DNA of 6,677 bases from JBAXPV01 sp037132075 (GCA_037132075.1 JBAXPV010000078.1:1-6677); one strand, 5' to 3'; shown: positions 1 through 6,016, counted from the stretch's first letter. Translations and numbers: made by a program. The notes: a model not told the origin generated them from the sequence alone.

Positions 1-278
1 GCAACAAAGTCATCGGATACAAAATAGTATCCACCGGAGGTGTCGCCGGGACCGTCGCGGACCCAAAGATCATCTTTCAAACAGCCCTAAAAACACATAG
101 TTCATATATAATTCTGGCGCATAACCACCCATCAGGCAATACCCGCCCAAGCGATGCTGACATTCTGCTCACCAAAAGCCTCAAAGAAGCCGGAATTTTT
201 CTCCAACTGAATATCATTGACCACCTCATCATCGGAGATTCCTCTTATTTCTCCTGGGCAGATGAAGGACTGCTGTAA
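1..278 (+). CDS. radC: RadC-like JAB/JAMM-domain protein, C-terminal part (5' end outside window)
   Basis: The reading frame is open from the left edge (first full codon at base 3) to the TAA at 276-278 and gives 91 residues. It carries a complete JAMM metal site of the form H-x-H-x7-S-x2-D: His40, His42, Ser50 and Asp53 of the visible part, within LAHNHPSGNTRPSDAD. The HNHPSG signature and an ending of the type DH(L/I)IIG...YFS are characteristic of the RadC family. The family was named for DNA repair, but its biochemical role is unsettled. RadC homologues are common on phages and other mobile elements, where roles in anti-defence or recombination have been proposed. The catalytic Glu and any N-terminal helix-hairpin-helix lie outside the window. 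A terminator follows directly, so the gene is the last of an upstream transcript and not part of the portal operon. Chromosomal radC and mobile-element radC cannot be told apart from this fragment. Confidence 0.9.
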   Translation, partial: NKVIGYKIVSTGGVAGTVADPKIIFQTALKTHSSYIILAHNHPSGNTRPSDADILLTKSLKEAGIFLQLNIIDHLIIGDSSYFSWADEGLL

Positions 279-296
279 AACACAGCGCTTCAAAAG

Positions 297-321
297 AACC
301 GGCGAAAGCCGGTTTTTTTTT
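297..321 (+). terminator. Intrinsic terminator after the radC-like gene
   Basis: A perfect 7-bp stem AACCGGC / GCCGGTT (297-303 and 308-314) closes on a stable GAAA tetraloop (304-307). A run of nine T follows at 313-321. It begins 18 bases after the radC-like stop codon and separates that transcript from the portal operon. Confidence 0.95.
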
Positions 322-325
322 GTCC

Positions 326-356
326 TTTCAGCCCCACCTCCTTAAAAGTATTATTG
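326..356 (+). promoter_or_regulatory. Possible Bacteroidota-type promoter for the portal operon
   Basis: TTTC at 326-329 and TATTATTG at 349-356 are separated by 19 bases. They resemble the -33 TTTG / -7 TAnnTTTG consensus of the Bacteroidota primary sigma factor, with one mismatch in each element. Position is the problem: the -7 element ends only four bases before the ATG at 361. The transcript would therefore be leaderless or nearly so, unless translation starts at the in-frame ATG at 397. An operon promoter is needed here because a strong terminator lies just upstream, but this exact site is weakly supported. Confidence 0.25.
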
Positions 357-360
357 TGCC

Positions 361-645
361 ATGGAAAGCATTCAACTATACGCTGCTATTGCTCAAATGA
401 GAAAGATCACCGCCCAGGGTGGTAGTTTCTCTATGATTCATGCAACATACAACCGCGACACCCAGGAGTGCCACGGAAAGAAATATGTAAAGAACGCCAA
501 ACTACGACCCCAAGCTACAAAAGAGGTCGTCATAAATGCCGACCATAAGTTATTTTATTACGACATCGATGAAGGTCAGCCCCTGAATTGCTGGCAGCCA
601 CTTCTGATGTTCTTTAACGGAAAAAGAGTCACAACCAATGAGTAG
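361..645 (+). CDS. Small protein of unknown function at the head of the portal operon
   Basis: This is a 94-aa soluble protein with no signal peptide or membrane segment, and I do not recognise a named family. The N-terminal 18 residues look helical. Residues 20-90 alternate short hydrophobic and polar stretches, suggesting a small beta-rich domain (GGSFSMIHATYN, KLFYYDI, CWQPLLMFFNGKRV). Its end overlaps the portal-like gene by eight bases, so the two are probably translationally coupled and functionally linked, for instance in head or portal assembly. That role is inferred only from position. The start at 361 gives the longest frame; the next in-frame ATG is codon 13 (397). It is the first gene after the radC terminator, so it should be the first cistron of the operon. 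Confidence 0.75.
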   Translation: MESIQLYAAIAQMRKITAQGGSFSMIHATYNRDTQECHGKKYVKNAKLRPQATKEVVINADHKLFYYDIDEGQPLNCWQPLLMFFNGKRVTTNE

Positions 646-2011
646 AGAAAAAAAGACAAGGCCGATGGTTATCAGAAGCGGCAACATTGGAGTGGCCACC
701 TTCGCCAGTTCTTCTTATTCCTTTGAGATCTCCGGCTCAGTAAAAATGGCTGATGTCTCAGTTATGCCGGTCAGTTCAAGGCTCATGTCTGAGAACCTGG
801 CGCGAAGAGTCGCCAACTACGACATTTTTCCTTGTGGTGAAAGCAATACGCTCCCCACTGACATGCGTAACATCTTTGAGGCAAATAACCTGGCAGAAGG
901 AGTATTCAAACGGCAAAGAGGTCTTTTGTGGGGACAGGGACCAGCACTCTACACCGAGAAATTTGTCGATGGAGAGCGAAAACGTGAATGGACTGACAAC
1001 CCCGAAGTTATGAAGTGGCTTAATGACTTTGACTATGAAGATCAGTTGACCAAAGCCATTATTGACTATTACCACATGGAAGGGCACTTTGCTAAAATCA
1101 CTCCGACCAGGGAAGGTAGAATCAAAGGGGTCTCTAAAGTTGCATCTGTAAAGCACGTTGGATACCACTCTTGTCGATTAGAATTTGCAGAATATATGGA
1201 ACCTACTAAAAAGATCATTGTAGGTGACTGGCTGCTGCCGCGAATTGGGAAAATGAAAGCCTATCCCATTTTTGACCCTAAGGCAACAACGCTTCCAATC
1301 TCGATCGGCTTTTATAATATGTATTCCTTCTCGAGAGATCGATACGGACTACCAGCCCACTTTGGAACACTGGACTGGATAAAAGCAGGTTCATCGGTTC
1401 CCAGGATACTCGATGCTTTGACGAAAAACTCCCTGAATGTCAAATGGCATATTAAGTCCCCTCAGTCTTATTGGATGGCAAAACGCGAAGAACTTATTCG
1501 CCAGTGTGGTGAGGAGCCAAGTAAAGGTGTGTATAAAGAAAAAATGCTCGAGGATCTGAAGGATCAAATCTTTGGTAAGCTTGCAGAAGTTCTCTCCGGA
1601 GAAGCAAATGTGGGCAAGTTCTTCACCAGCGAAAAGGCTGTCAACGAACTCGGGAACCCCGACGAATGGGACATCGAATCGATTGATCAAAAAGTCAAAG
1701 AGTTTGTAGACTCACAAGTCGTAATTGCAAAACAAGCTGACTCTGCCATCACCTCCGGAATGGGACTTCACCCATCGCTGAGTAATATTATTGTCGATGG
1801 GAAACTCGCCAGTGGGAGTGAACAGCTCTACGCCCTAAAGCTATACCTCTCCACAGAAATTGCACTGCCCGAAACGCTGATCTGTAAACCGATCAACCAG
1901 GCACTTGCCATAAACCACCCCGGGGAGAACCTGAAGATTGGGTTCTACCACGATGTAGTCAAAACAGAAGATCAAACGACACCCGCAAACAGAGTGAAAA
2001 ATGTTGTTTAA
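638..2011 (+). CDS. Phage portal-like protein
   Basis: This 457-aa protein has the expected length and layout of a phage portal, the dodecameric ring at one head vertex through which DNA is packaged and to which the tail joins. Features resembling known portals are an early segment AEGVFKRQRGLLWGQGPALY (residues 86-105), a wing-like alpha/beta region with a Y-x-M-E-G-H-F-A-K-I strand near 145-154, and YGLPAHFGTLDWIKAGSSVP (236-255), which matches the portal 'YGxP' helix region. Further matches are SGEANVGKFFTSE (320-332) and a C-terminal part with TSGMGLHPSL and SGSEQLYALKLYLSTEI (372-408), like the segment leading to the crown helix. No terminase gene precedes it and no capsid gene follows. 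It overlaps the upstream gene by 8 bases and the downstream gene by 11. The identification is by motif pattern only; a DNA-free secretion role is less likely. The start at 638 is chosen for the overlap; Met37 and Met43 are alternatives. Confidence 0.68.
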   Translation: MSREKKTRPMVIRSGNIGVATFASSSYSFEISGSVKMADVSVMPVSSRLMSENLARRVANYDIFPCGESNTLPTDMRNIFEANNLAEGVFKRQRGLLWGQGPALYTEKFVDGERKREWTDNPEVMKWLNDFDYEDQLTKAIIDYYHMEGHFAKITPTREGRIKGVSKVASVKHVGYHSCRLEFAEYMEPTKKIIVGDWLLPRIGKMKAYPIFDPKATTLPISIGFYNMYSFSRDRYGLPAHFGTLDWIKAGSSVPRILDALTKNSLNVKWHIKSPQSYWMAKREELIRQCGEEPSKGVYKEKMLEDLKDQIFGKLAEVLSGEANVGKFFTSEKAVNELGNPDEWDIESIDQKVKEFVDSQVVIAKQADSAITSGMGLHPSLSNIIVDGKLASGSEQLYALKLYLSTEIALPETLICKPINQALAINHPGENLKIGFYHDVVKTEDQTTPANRVKNVV

Positions 2012-3011
2012 CAAAGACGGAAATGGTATCGCCGAAATGAAGTCCATCCTGGGATTCATCTATGCATCAAATAGTTTCGATAACCTCAAAACGGATCTGA
2101 TGCTCGCAGAGTCTGACCTTAGATTGCTCTTAGGCGCGAAGCTTTATGATGCAATCCAAACTCATTATCTCTCCGATGATTTTAATGTCGACAACGAGAC
2201 AGACGAAGCATTAATTCTTCTTAACTCACTGGTCGATTATTTACGTCACCCCCTGGCATTCTATGCCTTTCGTGCTTACTCAGCCCATGCTGATGTTACC
2301 CACTCCGACAAAGGAAGGCAAATCCTGGTAAGCGAAAATGAGAAACCCGCTTTCCAGTGGCAGATCGAGCGTGATGATATGGCAATGACCCTAAAGGCAA
2401 ACCGTCTCACGGACAGACTGCTCGATTTCATTGAAGAGAATAAATCCTCGGCCTTCCTTACTGAAAACTGGACCTCAGAACCAGCTTACATCGCAACCAA
2501 AGAATTGTTCTTAAACTCTGCCCGGGAGTTCCAGTATGTCTATCCGATCGACGATTCAAGACGGTTTTTCCTTACAGTCACACCGTTCATAAGAGAAATC
2601 GAGCGTACCACAATACTTGCGGTACTCGGACCGGATGCTTTTGCTGCCCTAAAGGCTGAAATCAGTGATGGAGAAATGACCCCGACCGGCACTGCTATCC
2701 TTCAAAGGATAAAGGTTCCACTGGCACTCTATGCCATGGTTACTTCACTGAAACGTCTGGGCATTGAAGTATTGCCTAATGCGGTTGTAGAGAACTTCAA
2801 CCCTGGCTACTTCACTGTCAAGGCAACAAAAAGTGCGTCCCTTAATGCCAAAGCCAGCCTGATCGCTTCACTCGAGGAACAAGCTTCAAAAGCACTGGTC
2901 AGCCTGCAGGAATACCTCGCCGCAAAAAGAGCTGAAACAGAAGGTGTCCCCTTTGTCGGGCAGAACCTGATTGAAAGAAATGTGATTGAGAATAAACACT
3001 TTAGAGTATAG
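2001..3011 (+). CDS. DUF6712-like protein, probable head-tail connector/adaptor
   Basis: This 336-aa, mostly helical soluble protein resembles what I recall of Bacteroidota prophage proteins called DUF6712. It directly follows a portal-like gene, with an 11-base overlap. Two segments share one pattern. Residues 37-90 hold ESDLRLLLGAKLYDAI, then HPLAFYAF. Residues 200-246 hold IERTTILAVLGPDAFAAL, then VPLALYAM. In each, 'LG-xxx-aromatic-x-A' is followed 30 to 40 residues later by 'PLA-x-YA'. This suggests two copies of a small helical domain like the head-tail adaptor (gp6-like) fold. In tailed phages such adaptors bind under the portal and extend the channel. The C-terminal 70 residues are Ala-, Lys- and Glu-rich and probably a long helix. 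The connector role is inferred from position and the duplicated helical pattern. Confidence 0.65.
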   Translation: MLFNKDGNGIAEMKSILGFIYASNSFDNLKTDLMLAESDLRLLLGAKLYDAIQTHYLSDDFNVDNETDEALILLNSLVDYLRHPLAFYAFRAYSAHADVTHSDKGRQILVSENEKPAFQWQIERDDMAMTLKANRLTDRLLDFIEENKSSAFLTENWTSEPAYIATKELFLNSAREFQYVYPIDDSRRFFLTVTPFIREIERTTILAVLGPDAFAALKAEISDGEMTPTGTAILQRIKVPLALYAMVTSLKRLGIEVLPNAVVENFNPGYFTVKATKSASLNAKASLIASLEEQASKALVSLQEYLAAKRAETEGVPFVGQNLIERNVIENKHFRV

Positions 3012-3014
3012 CAC

Positions 3015-3914
3015 ATGCACCACATAGAAATACCAGATATTGATTACATCGCTGATATTCCCTCGGATATCTCAGAACTCAACAGAGAGCAGTTCCTTGA
3101 CTTCATCTCTTATTACATACGATATGCTTCTGGGGAGATCACCTATGACCACTTTCGTACTGGCCTGGTGAATTGCTTCATACACTTTCGTGCGCCGCTT
3201 CGCAAAATCCCCCAGGGAGAAAAAGAAAATGTACTCGCCCAGGTTTACCGATTGTCAGAACTGATGGACTCATTCACTTCGCTCGATGATTCTGAAGGTG
3301 TCCGGACAAGGCGGGTAAACATTCACTTCATAAAGAACATGATTCCTACCATCCGGACAAAGGAAGTTATCCTATACGGTCCCTCTGATGCGCTAACCGA
3401 CCTTAGCTTTATTGAGTTCATAGATGCTCATAATTTATTCATCGAGTACCTGGGTAGTCAGGATGAAGAAATTCTCAATAAGCTGGTTGCTACCCTGTAT
3501 CGACCGGAGAAAGAAAACTTCGAAAAAGAAAAGCAAGATCCATCTTTCGACGGCCAGCGCAGGATAAAATACAATCCCAACTCCATCGAACAATGGCTCC
3601 CTATTGTCCGCGAGAAGAGTCTGCTTGTCAAATACGGGATCTTCCTTTTCTTTTCCGGTTGTGAACACTTCCTGCACGAAGGTCAGATTCCACTGGGAAC
3701 CGACACCATCAACTTCAAAGACCTTTACAACGCCAATGCAACAGTAAAAAGTGACGGTACCGGACTCTTTGGATTGCTCTATACCATCGCTGAGTCCCAG
3801 GTATTCGGAAGCGTGAAAGACGTTGCCGACACCAACCTCTATGATATCATGCTTCGTATGTACCAGCTCGTCAGGCAAAACAAAACCCCCGAAATTAACT
3901 CCCCTGCCACATGA
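3015..3914 (+). CDS. Phage structural-region protein, possible tail assembly chaperone
   Basis: This 299-aa protein is soluble and acidic to neutral, with no signal peptide. It starts three bases after the preceding stop. The N-terminal 80 residues are helical (REQFLDFISYYIRYASG...DHFRTGLVNCFIHF). The middle is charged and rich in Lys and Glu (164-175). Residues 195-222 contain a hydrophobic helix (KSLLVKYGIFLFF), possibly buried rather than membrane-spanning. The C-terminal motif at 251-285 (LFGLLYTIAESQVFG, then TNLYDIML) resembles the end of small proteins encoded in tail-assembly regions of Bacteroidota prophages, so a tail assembly chaperone is my best guess. I found no slippery site near the end, so the frameshifted product typical of many such chaperones is not supported. 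Its stop overlaps the next start (ATGA), indicating coupling. The function should be treated as unknown. Confidence 0.6.
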   Translation: MHHIEIPDIDYIADIPSDISELNREQFLDFISYYIRYASGEITYDHFRTGLVNCFIHFRAPLRKIPQGEKENVLAQVYRLSELMDSFTSLDDSEGVRTRRVNIHFIKNMIPTIRTKEVILYGPSDALTDLSFIEFIDAHNLFIEYLGSQDEEILNKLVATLYRPEKENFEKEKQDPSFDGQRRIKYNPNSIEQWLPIVREKSLLVKYGIFLFFSGCEHFLHEGQIPLGTDTINFKDLYNANATVKSDGTGLFGLLYTIAESQVFGSVKDVADTNLYDIMLRMYQLVRQNKTPEINSPAT

Positions 3915-4372
3915 TCAGCATTAAACAACTCAATGATTATTTCACTGATGTAGTGTCCCGCTCGCAAGGAATCAAATCTATGATGTTGATTTCCTCAGAG
4001 GCAGACTTCGGACTTGCTATCAGAAACCTCTCACCTGAGAAGTTCCCTGCTATGCTTCTCATTATCCCTTCGGCTGACTCAGTGGCACCTACACCAGACA
4101 GCGTGTCGGAAGTCACCACCTGTCTTGTGTATATCATTCAAAAGGTGGAAGCCAGCGACCAGACACCCGCTTCTTTCGTGGATGTCATTTCTGTAACGCA
4201 AGAGCTGATGACCCTGGTGAAGTGGATCATGCTTGGCGACAAAGGCCTACATGGTCCGGGTCATATCACCCATGACATAAATCTCAATGGCATGCACACA
4301 GATCCAGAATACAACTTCTTCGGCTGCCATGGCTGGTCCCTTTCATTCACCATTGTAAACCCCGGATTCTGA
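3911..4372 (+). CDS. Possible tail terminator / neck-type protein
   Basis: This 153-aa soluble protein starts within the ATGA that ends the previous gene. It shows an N-terminal helix (ISIKQLNDYFTDVVSRS), a strand-like segment KFPAMLLIIPSAD (44-56) and a strand TTCLVYIIQKVE (69-80). A long helix follows at about 88-107 (FVDVISVTQELMTLVKWIM), and the end is beta (GHITHDINLNGMHT, then HGWSLSFTIVN). This helix-strands-helix-strands order, ending in a 'G-W/Y-S-x-S-F' strand, is the layout of tail terminator or neck proteins, which cap the tail tube and join it to the head connector. Its place after a portal and a connector candidate fits. There is no catalytic motif. The assignment rests on predicted topology and context, so confidence in the function is low although the gene itself is secure. 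Confidence 0.6.
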   Translation: MISIKQLNDYFTDVVSRSQGIKSMMLISSEADFGLAIRNLSPEKFPAMLLIIPSADSVAPTPDSVSEVTTCLVYIIQKVEASDQTPASFVDVISVTQELMTLVKWIMLGDKGLHGPGHITHDINLNGMHTDPEYNFFGCHGWSLSFTIVNPGF

Positions 4373-4683
4373 TGCTTTCCATTACTCCCTTCGAAGATTG
4401 GCTGATTAAAACCGCCCTGGTGGCTATGGGCTTGATCGTAGGTTACTTTCTGCAAAGGTTTATGGAAAGGACCAGTGCGCCCCCCCCTTGCCCAGGTTCC
4501 TGTAAGACACAAGGAAATTCAGAATCAAATATGACCCTCATTCTGGTTGACCTTGCCACAATTAAGGCAGAAAACCACGCACAGTCAACGATTCTTAAGG
4601 CGCTGAAAAAAGACTTTGACGACATCAACCAAAAGTTTGGGACACTCCGTGACGAGCATATCCGCAATCACCATCCTCCATAA
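4372..4683 (+). CDS. Small single-pass membrane protein with charged helix (spanin- or holin-like)
   Basis: This 103-aa protein shares one base with the previous stop (TGATG). A short N-terminus is followed by one transmembrane helix at about residues 11-27 (LIKTALVAMGLIVGYFL). A basic patch RFMER comes next, then a Pro/Cys-rich linker with Cys40 and Cys44, then a charged helix with coiled-coil character at about 54-95 (TLILVDLATIKAENHAQSTI onward). An N-terminal anchor with an alpha-helical tail is the layout of inner-membrane spanins of the Rz type, and also of some small holins and phage accessory membrane proteins. No lipoprotein partner is nested within it. A run of eight C (4480-4487) sits in the linker, so small length errors there would truncate the protein. 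The lysis role is inference from topology and position. Confidence 0.7.
   Translation: MLSITPFEDWLIKTALVAMGLIVGYFLQRFMERTSAPPPCPGSCKTQGNSESNMTLILVDLATIKAENHAQSTILKALKKDFDDINQKFGTLRDEHIRNHHPP
4480..4487 (+). repeat. C8 homopolymer inside a coding region
   Basis: Eight consecutive C encode most of Pro37-Pro39 in the linker between the membrane helix and the charged helix of the surrounding gene. With nine C the frame reaches a TAA 9 codons after Ala36. With seven C it reaches a TGA 18 codons after Ala36. Either change leaves only the membrane anchor and a short tail. Tracts like this are prone to slippage and to sequencing error. Confidence 0.8.
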
Positions 4684-4736
4684 AATGATTCCACATTAAT
4701 TTATCTCAGTATCAACCCATTAATAAAAACAATCCT

Positions 4737-5162
4737 ATGAAACTCAAAACAATTCTTATCGCTTTTCTGGTGAGTATCGTCTTAGCGACCATTACTCCCC
4801 CAATTTTTACAAGTTATGCAGCCACTCCGACGGTGACAGCGCTGGCCACCGGCAACCCCGATTCTGTTGTCGTGATGCCAACAAAAGACTCTATCCCGGG
4901 AGCGTGGATAGACCCTTCGAAGTTACCCCCGGCAGATGCCGCAGGTATCTTTGGAATCGGGGCAGAAAGATTACTTGCCTACCTTTCTGGCTTGATCACG
5001 CTGATTCTGATGGTGTTCCCGTCGGTTTCCAAATCAAAATGGTATCTGTGGATATTTGATTTCATCGCCTTCTTCATCCCGAACTTTAAGCAAGGAGGTG
5101 GTGTTCACCAGGTCAATCTGTTTTACTCCTTGTATTCATACTTCTTCCCAAAGAAAGTTTGA
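4737..5162 (+). CDS. Membrane protein with signal peptide and two hydrophobic segments (holin-like)
   Basis: This 141-aa protein starts after a 53-base gap, the only real gap inside the operon, with an A-rich leader (TAATAAAAACAATCCT) and no Shine-Dalgarno sequence. Residues 1-28 form a classical signal peptide: a Lys-containing start, a hydrophobic core LIAFLVSIVLATI, and a cleavage site around SYA-A. A polar, Pro-rich stretch follows (30-70), then hydrophobic segments at 79-96 (LLAYLSGLITLILMVFP) and 102-116 (WYLWIFDFIAFFIP), probably a hairpin. The tail is aromatic and ends in PKKV. Its size and two-helix hairpin recall holins, but a cleavable signal peptide is unusual for one. The only known context is the neighbouring membrane proteins, so I call it a phage-region membrane protein of unknown function. 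Confidence 0.7.
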   Translation: MKLKTILIAFLVSIVLATITPPIFTSYAATPTVTALATGNPDSVVVMPTKDSIPGAWIDPSKLPPADAAGIFGIGAERLLAYLSGLITLILMVFPSVSKSKWYLWIFDFIAFFIPNFKQGGGVHQVNLFYSLYSYFFPKKV

Positions 5163-5764
5163 TGTCAGCCTTCCTGCAAAAAGTAAACCCCTGGCTTGTG
5201 TCGGTGATCTTAGCCTTACTGTTAATTATAACGCTGATCTCTTATAACATTCGTAAGGTGCCGGTGGGCTCCATGGTCACTGTAACCGACACGATTCAAG
5301 GGGACAGTGTTCCTTACACTGTCCTGCTTCCGGCACCTTCTCCGGATCTGGTGTATAGAGACACCGGTACGGCCCGGTGGTTCATGATGGAAGTGGATAC
5401 GGCAGCCATACTGGCACAACATAATACTACAAATATCTACGGCGACACGCTAAAAAACGACAGCTCTGCATTGATTGTCGTGATTGATACCGTCAGATTT
5501 AATGCTTTGCAGGGAAGAGGCCTTGTGTTCCAAAACAGGCGACTGACCTTGATAAGAAATACACCCCCGGTCACCAGTGAGAGCCAATATGATTTTTATT
5601 TCGGGGCGGCTATTGGTAGAAGTATGAATGAATTTGGCATCATGCCAACGGTAGCAATCCTTAATAGAAAGGGTCAGATGTACCAGCTAAGTTATGACCT
5701 GATTCAGAAAGACATATATATTGGTGCCCTCTGGAAAATTCAACGCAAAATCAAAATTCCATAA
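5162..5764 (+). CDS. Membrane-anchored extracytoplasmic protein of phage region (DUF6808-like or spanin-like)
   Basis: The start is the ATG at 5162, which shares its A with the preceding TGA (TGATG), as at the junction at 4372. A TTG three bases upstream is not needed. The 200-aa protein has an N-terminal anchor at about residues 11-29 (WLVSVILALLLIITLISYN) followed by Arg-Lys, so the rest should be in the periplasm. A strand-rich region follows, with recurring Asp-Thr pairs (TDTI, YRDTG, VDTA, GDTLKNDSSA, IDTV). Next comes VRFNALQGRGLVFQNRR (111-127), and then a C-terminal part resembling a beta-hairpin pair (YDFYFGAAIGRS, QMYQLSYDL, DIYIGALWKI). This layout recalls small anchored proteins in the lysis regions of Bacteroidota prophages, some of which I remember as DUF6808; that family call is uncertain. 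It is the last gene of the operon, followed by a terminator. Confidence 0.7.
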   Translation: MSAFLQKVNPWLVSVILALLLIITLISYNIRKVPVGSMVTVTDTIQGDSVPYTVLLPAPSPDLVYRDTGTARWFMMEVDTAAILAQHNTTNIYGDTLKNDSSALIVVIDTVRFNALQGRGLVFQNRRLTLIRNTPPVTSESQYDFYFGAAIGRSMNEFGIMPTVAILNRKGQMYQLSYDLIQKDIYIGALWKIQRKIKIP

Positions 5765-5786
5765 CATCAAAGACTCCATTGAGATT

Positions 5787-5820
5787 AAAGGCTGCCCCTG
5801 CAAAGAGGCGGCTTTTTTTT
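5787..5820 (+). terminator. Intrinsic terminator ending the portal operon
   Basis: The stem pairs AAAGGCTGCC (5787-5796) with GGCGGCTTT (5807-5815), with one bulged G and one G-T pair, around a 10-base loop. Eight T follow at 5813-5820. It lies 23 bases after the stop codon at 5764 and sets the 3' end of the transcript that starts near 361. Confidence 0.88.
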
Positions 5821-5931
5821 GCCATTTTCTGACCAGTTTTTTGTAAAGAGGTCTGCCACTGAATCCATTTTGATTTTATAGAGTGCTTCAAGCATTTTTA
5901 CGATGTAAAGAAACTTTCATTCCTTCCCTTC

Positions 5932-5995
5932 GCTGTCAATTGGCAAGCCTCCGGTTTGTTCAGTTTGTGTCAAACAGACTTAAACCATTGACAGC
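5932..5995. repeat. Nested inverted repeat, possible structured RNA or operator
   Basis: GCTGTCAAT (5932-5940) is the exact reverse complement of ATTGACAGC (5987-5995). GGTTT (5953-5957) pairs with AAACC (5982-5986), which abuts the outer right arm, so 14 continuous bases on the right match two blocks on the left separated by 12 bases. Inside, GTTTG-TGT-CAAAC (5963-5975) forms a further hairpin, extendable by TC/GA across one mismatch. The whole could fold as a 64-base element with three stacked helices. No T-run follows it, so it is not a simple terminator. It lies in the 295-base gap between 5764 and 6060; apart from the terminator, this repeat, the dyad and the promoter candidate, I see nothing else in that gap. 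Confidence 0.5.
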
Positions 5996-6016
5996 AGGAA
6001 TACATTACAGTAAGGT
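5988..6016 (+). promoter_or_regulatory. Possible promoter of the 134-aa orphan gene
   Basis: TTGACA at 5988-5993 is followed after 17 bases by TAAGGT at 6011-6016. In Bacteroidota terms this is TTG, then 20 bases, then TAAGGTTA, a partial match to TAnnTTTG. Transcription would start near 6020-6025 and leave a leader of about 35-40 bases before the ATG at 6060. The first element lies inside the right arm of the inverted repeat at 5932-5995. The second element is weak. A promoter is required between the terminator at 5820 and the gene, but this exact site is tentative. Confidence 0.35.

Noticed and set aside
776..1168. Minus-strand open frame within the portal-like gene, with a + strand frame at 753-1013
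   Set aside because: Both are fully contained in the 457-aa frame, which shows portal-like motifs on either side and through this segment; they are shadow frames.
3435..3878. Long open frame on the minus strand (147 codons)
   Set aside because: It lies wholly inside the + strand 299-aa gene, which has clear start and stop coupling with its neighbours. The antisense product has no recognisable motif.
3880..3914. Programmed frameshift at the A- and C-rich end of the 299-aa gene
   Set aside because: The bases around AAAACCCCC do not form an X-XXY-YYZ slippery heptamer in the zero frame, and the next gene has its own ATG.
4604..4612. Slippery A-run (AAAAAA) in the 103-aa gene
   Set aside because: The zero-frame reading is CTG AAA AAA GAC, which is not a standard slippery heptamer, and no stem-loop or alternative frame follows.
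5159..5161. TTG as start codon of the last operon gene
   Set aside because: An ATG follows directly at 5162 and gives the same TGATG stop-start overlap seen at 4370-4374.
5884..5899. TGCT-TCA-AGCA followed by TTTTT as a terminator
   Set aside because: The stem is only 4 bp and AT-balanced, and no gene ends nearby on the + strand; too weak to report.
5842..5911. Direct repeat TGTAAAGA at 5842-5849 and 5904-5911
   Set aside because: Eight bases in an AT-rich gap occurring twice is likely chance; there is no third copy and no regular spacing.
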